From assembly GCA_003485185.1 (NCBI GenBank), contig DNAS01000168.1, positions 7,582 through 14,224 on the forward strand: a stretch of 6,643 nucleotides of DNA, in the 5' to 3' direction. Numbering within the stretch: the first letter of the stretch is position 1; each line of letters begins with the position of its first letter. The notes below the pieces were generated by a model, which worked only from the letters and a program-made list of their open reading frames with translations, was not told the origin of the DNA and made no database searches. Made by a program: the position numbers and the translations under genes. Source of the DNA: Phycisphaerales bacterium (lineage in GTDB: Bacteria; Planctomycetota; Phycisphaerae; SM23-33). This document shows, one piece after another, positions 4,446-6,643 of this stretch.

Positions 4446-6643
4446 TCAGATGCCTTCCCGGCTGCGGCGGAGCAGGTCCGCGTTCGAGCAGTCGCGCCGC
4501 GGCGTGTAGCCCTTCAGCGGAAGGATGTACTCGTGCACCGCGTCCACCAGATCCGACGGGTACGGGAAGAACGCGTCCTCGACCTCGTCGGCCGGCGTGA
4601 TCCAGTTGCGCGCCCCCACCACCACCGGCGGGGCGTCCAGCTCGTCGAAGGCGAACTGGGCGATCTTGGCCGCCATCGTCTGGAGAAAGCTTCCTCGCTC
4701 GCACGCGTCGGACGCCAGCAGGATCTTCCGCGTCTTTCTCACGCTCTCGATCACCTTCTCGTACTGGAAGGGAACGATGCTGCGGGCGTCGAGGATTTCG
4801 CAGCTCAGGCCGTGCTTCGCCTCCAGCTCCTTCGCGGCCTCGATCGCGCGGTAAAGCGTCGCGCCGATCGTCAGGATCGTCAGGTCGCTGCCTTCCTTGC
4901 GGACGGCGGGCTCGCCCAGCGGCACGGTGTATCGCCCCGTCGGCACGCCGCCGGGGACGAACAGCTCCGGCTGGTCGTAAATCCGCTGGCTCTCGAAGAA
5001 GATCACCGGGTCCGTTCCCAGCAGGGCCGAATACATCAGCCCCTTGGCGTCGTACGGCGTGGCGGGGAAAACGACCTTCAGCCCGGGGATGTGGGCGCAG
5101 ATGCTGGTCCAGTCCTGGCTGTGCTGGGCGCCGTACTTGCTGCCCACCGACACGCGAACCACGACGGGCATCTTCAGCAGCCCGCCCGACATCGACTGCC
5201 ACTTGGACAACTGATTGAACACCTCGTCGCCCGCGCGACCGAGGAAGTCGCAGTACATCAGCTCGACCAGCGCCCGCCCGCCCTCCAGCGCGTATCCGAC
5301 GGCCGAGCCGACAATTGCGCCCTCGCTGATGGGCGAGTTGAACAGGCGGTGGTACGGCAGCGCCTCGGTCAGCCCGCGATAGACGGCGAACGCGCCGCCC
5401 CAATCGCGGTTTTCCTCGCCGTAGGCCGCCAGCGTCGCGTCCTCGTAGAACCGGTCGAGGACCGCCTCGAAGATCGCGTCGCGGATGCCCACGCAGCGGC
5501 TCTTGGGCAGTTCCTTTCCGCTCTCGTCGCGCCCGGACCGGCTGCGCTTCGCCAGCGCCGCGACGCGCGGGTTGTCCTCCTTGGCCAGCAGCACCTCCGG
5601 CTGGCGCGCCGGGTCCAGGCTCTCGACCGTTTCGTTGGAGAACATGGTCTTTTCGAGCAAACAGGAGGCCTTTTTCAGGTCCGCGCGGGGGGAAATCGCC
5701 GGATTCACGGCTTTTTTGTAGGCTTTCAGGACAATTTCCTCGGCCCCGGCCGCCATTTTTTCGACGTCCGCGCTCGTGCAGACTTTCGCCTCCACCAGGC
5801 TCGCGGCGTAGTGACGCAGCGGGTCCACTTCCATCCAGGCGTCCACCTCGGACTTCTCGCGGTAGCTGCTGGCGTCCGACGGCGAATGCCCGCTGTAGCG
5901 GTAGGTTACGGTGTCCAGCAGCACGGGCCCCTCGCCGCGGGCGAGGATTTCCTTCTTGCGGAGCACGGCGTCGGCCACCGACAGCGGGTTGTACCCGTCC
6001 ACGCGCTCGGCGTGCATCTGCTCGGGGTTCATCGCCGCGCCCAGCCGCGCCAGCACCTTGAAGCCCATCGTCTCTCCGACAGGCTGGCCGCCCATGCCGT
6101 AGAAGTTGTTCACGAAGTTCATGATCAGCGGCAACCCGCCGCGGTGCGCCTCGTCCCAGAGCGTCTTGTACTGGTCCATCGTCGCCAGGCACAGGCCTTC
6201 CCACACCGGGCCGCACCCGGCCGAGGCGTCGCCGATGTTGCACACCACGATGCCCGGACGCAGGTTGATCTTCTTGAACATCGCCGCGCCCACGCTGATG
6301 TCGCCCGAGCCGCCCACGATCGCGTTGTTGGGATAGATGCCGAACGGCGGGAAGAACGCGTGCATCGATCCGCCCATGCCCTTGTTCAGGCCCGCCTCGC
6401 GACCGAAAATCTCCGCCAGCGCCCCGTAGACCAGAAAATCAATCGCCAGGTCCTTGACCGAGCCCTTCGCGTCGGCCTCCACCACGCGAAAGCAGTCGCC
6501 GCCGAAGTACCCGCGCATGATCGCCAGCAGTTCGTCGTCGGAAAGTTTCTCGATGGCCGACAGGCCCTTGGCGAGAATCTCGCTGTGGCTGCGGTGGCTG
6601 CCGTAGATGTGGTCGTCCACGCCGAGGGGCATCGCCTGCCCGA
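4446..6643 (-). CDS. Fused alpha/beta thiamine-dependent 2-oxoacid dehydrogenase E1 (5' end outside window)
   Basis: This protein resembles both E1 subunits of pyruvate/branched-chain/acetoin dehydrogenase complexes in one chain. TPP-dependent decarboxylation or C-C cleavage of a 2-oxo compound is its expected chemistry. Numbering is from the in-frame Met at 6632. The alpha half has GSHRSHSEILAKG (11-23), NKGMGGSMH (93-101), a TPP/Mg motif GDASAGCG (134-141) to NN (175-176), and the loop YSGHSPSDASSYR (246-258). A linker rich in charged residues lies at about 320-375. The beta half has AYGEENRDWGG, then NSPISEGAIVGSAVGYA with the TPP-activating Glu437, DFLGRAGDEVFNQ, GAQHSQDW (His504), PGLKVVFPATPYDAKGL and DPVIFFES. 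The frame stays open to the edge with G-Q-A before the Met, which matches the GQEA of E1-alpha. The Met is therefore probably internal, and several tens of N-terminal residues are missing. No E2 or E3 is in view, and the substrate is unknown. Confidence 0.9.
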   Translation of the reverse strand, partial: GQAMPLGVDDHIYGSHRSHSEILAKGLSAIEKLSDDELLAIMRGYFGGDCFRVVEADAKGSVKDLAIDFLVYGALAEIFGREAGLNKGMGGSMHAFFPPFGIYPNNAIVGGSGDISVGAAMFKKINLRPGIVVCNIGDASAGCGPVWEGLCLATMDQYKTLWDEAHRGGLPLIMNFVNNFYGMGGQPVGETMGFKVLARLGAAMNPEQMHAERVDGYNPLSVADAVLRKKEILARGEGPVLLDTVTYRYSGHSPSDASSYREKSEVDAWMEVDPLRHYAASLVEAKVCTSADVEKMAAGAEEIVLKAYKKAVNPAISPRADLKKASCLLEKTMFSNETVESLDPARQPEVLLAKEDNPRVAALAKRSRSGRDESGKELPKSRCVGIRDAIFEAVLDRFYEDATLAAYGEENRDWGGAFAVYRGLTEALPYHRLFNSPISEGAIVGSAVGYALEGGRALVELMYCDFLGRAGDEVFNQLSKWQSMSGGLLKMPVVVRVSVGSKYGAQHSQDWTSICAHIPGLKVVFPATPYDAKGLMYSALLGTDPVIFFESQRIYDQPELFVPGGVPTGRYTVPLGEPAVRKEGSDLTILTIGATLYRAIEAAKELEAKHGLSCEILDARSIVPFQYEKVIESVRKTRKILLASDACERGSFLQTMAAKIAQFAFDELDAPPVVVGARNWITPADEVEDAFFPYPSDLVDAVHEYILPLKGYTPRRDCSNADLLRRSREGI

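Noticed and set aside
4405..6243. Long minus-strand reading frame (612 codons) overlapping the E1 gene
   Set aside because: It is in another frame of the same strand. It is rich in Arg, Gly, Ala and Pro with no domain motifs, as expected for a high-GC shadow. The E1 frame has strong family motifs throughout.
6630..6632. ATG at 6632 as the true start of the E1 gene
   Set aside because: The frame is open beyond it and encodes G-Q-A, matching the GQEA block inside E1-alpha proteins. No ribosome site precedes it except a weak GGGCAGG. The gene most likely starts outside the window.
1..6643. CRISPR arrays, tRNA/rRNA genes, insertion sequences, attachment sites, riboswitches
   Set aside because: I saw no direct-repeat arrays, RNA-gene consensus regions, transposase motifs or terminal repeats, and the spacers are too short to hold a riboswitch.

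Overview
The window is a GC-rich bacterial segment, packed with genes and free of mobile-element signatures. It holds five protein-coding genes. One (52-1212) points right. The other four (from the right edge down to 1300) point left and form a tight, operon-like series. The two groups converge on a strong, apparently bidirectional terminator at 1239-1265. Some content would fit a Planctomycetes/Phycisphaerae-like or other environmental GC-rich bacterium: an actinobacterial-type inositol-phosphate synthase, a fused alpha/beta 2-oxoacid dehydrogenase E1 and small sugar-metabolism enzymes. That placement is inference; nothing here fixes the phylum.

Layout: (1) 52-1212, plus strand, is 1L-myo-inositol-1-phosphate synthase, which turns glucose 6-phosphate into inositol 1-phosphate. 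(2) 1213-1299 is a short convergent spacer with the terminator. (3) The minus-strand series, in order of transcription, is: a TPP-dependent E1 protein with alpha and beta halves in one chain (4446-6643, 5' end outside the window); a mannitol/mannitol-phosphate dehydrogenase family enzyme (3117-4394); a PfkB/ribokinase-family sugar kinase (1880-3061); and a cupin D-lyxose/D-mannose ketol-isomerase of the YdaE type (1300-1848). Spacers are 51, 55 and 31 bp. Each of the three internal genes has a recognisable Shine-Dalgarno sequence. In two cases that sequence favours a start downstream of the longest reading frame.

How the genes may work together: the last three minus-strand genes form a coherent sugar/polyol set. 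The isomerase interconverts aldose and ketose (lyxose/xylulose, mannose/fructose), the kinase phosphorylates a sugar, and the dehydrogenase interconverts a ketose (phosphate) and a polyol (phosphate). The odd member is the E1 protein, which has no E2 or E3 partner in view. It also carries an altered TPP motif (GDA instead of GDG) and about 12 extra residues before the conserved NN. A polyol/sugar pathway that ends in TPP-dependent C-C chemistry is the most interesting hypothesis here, but the sequence alone does not show it.
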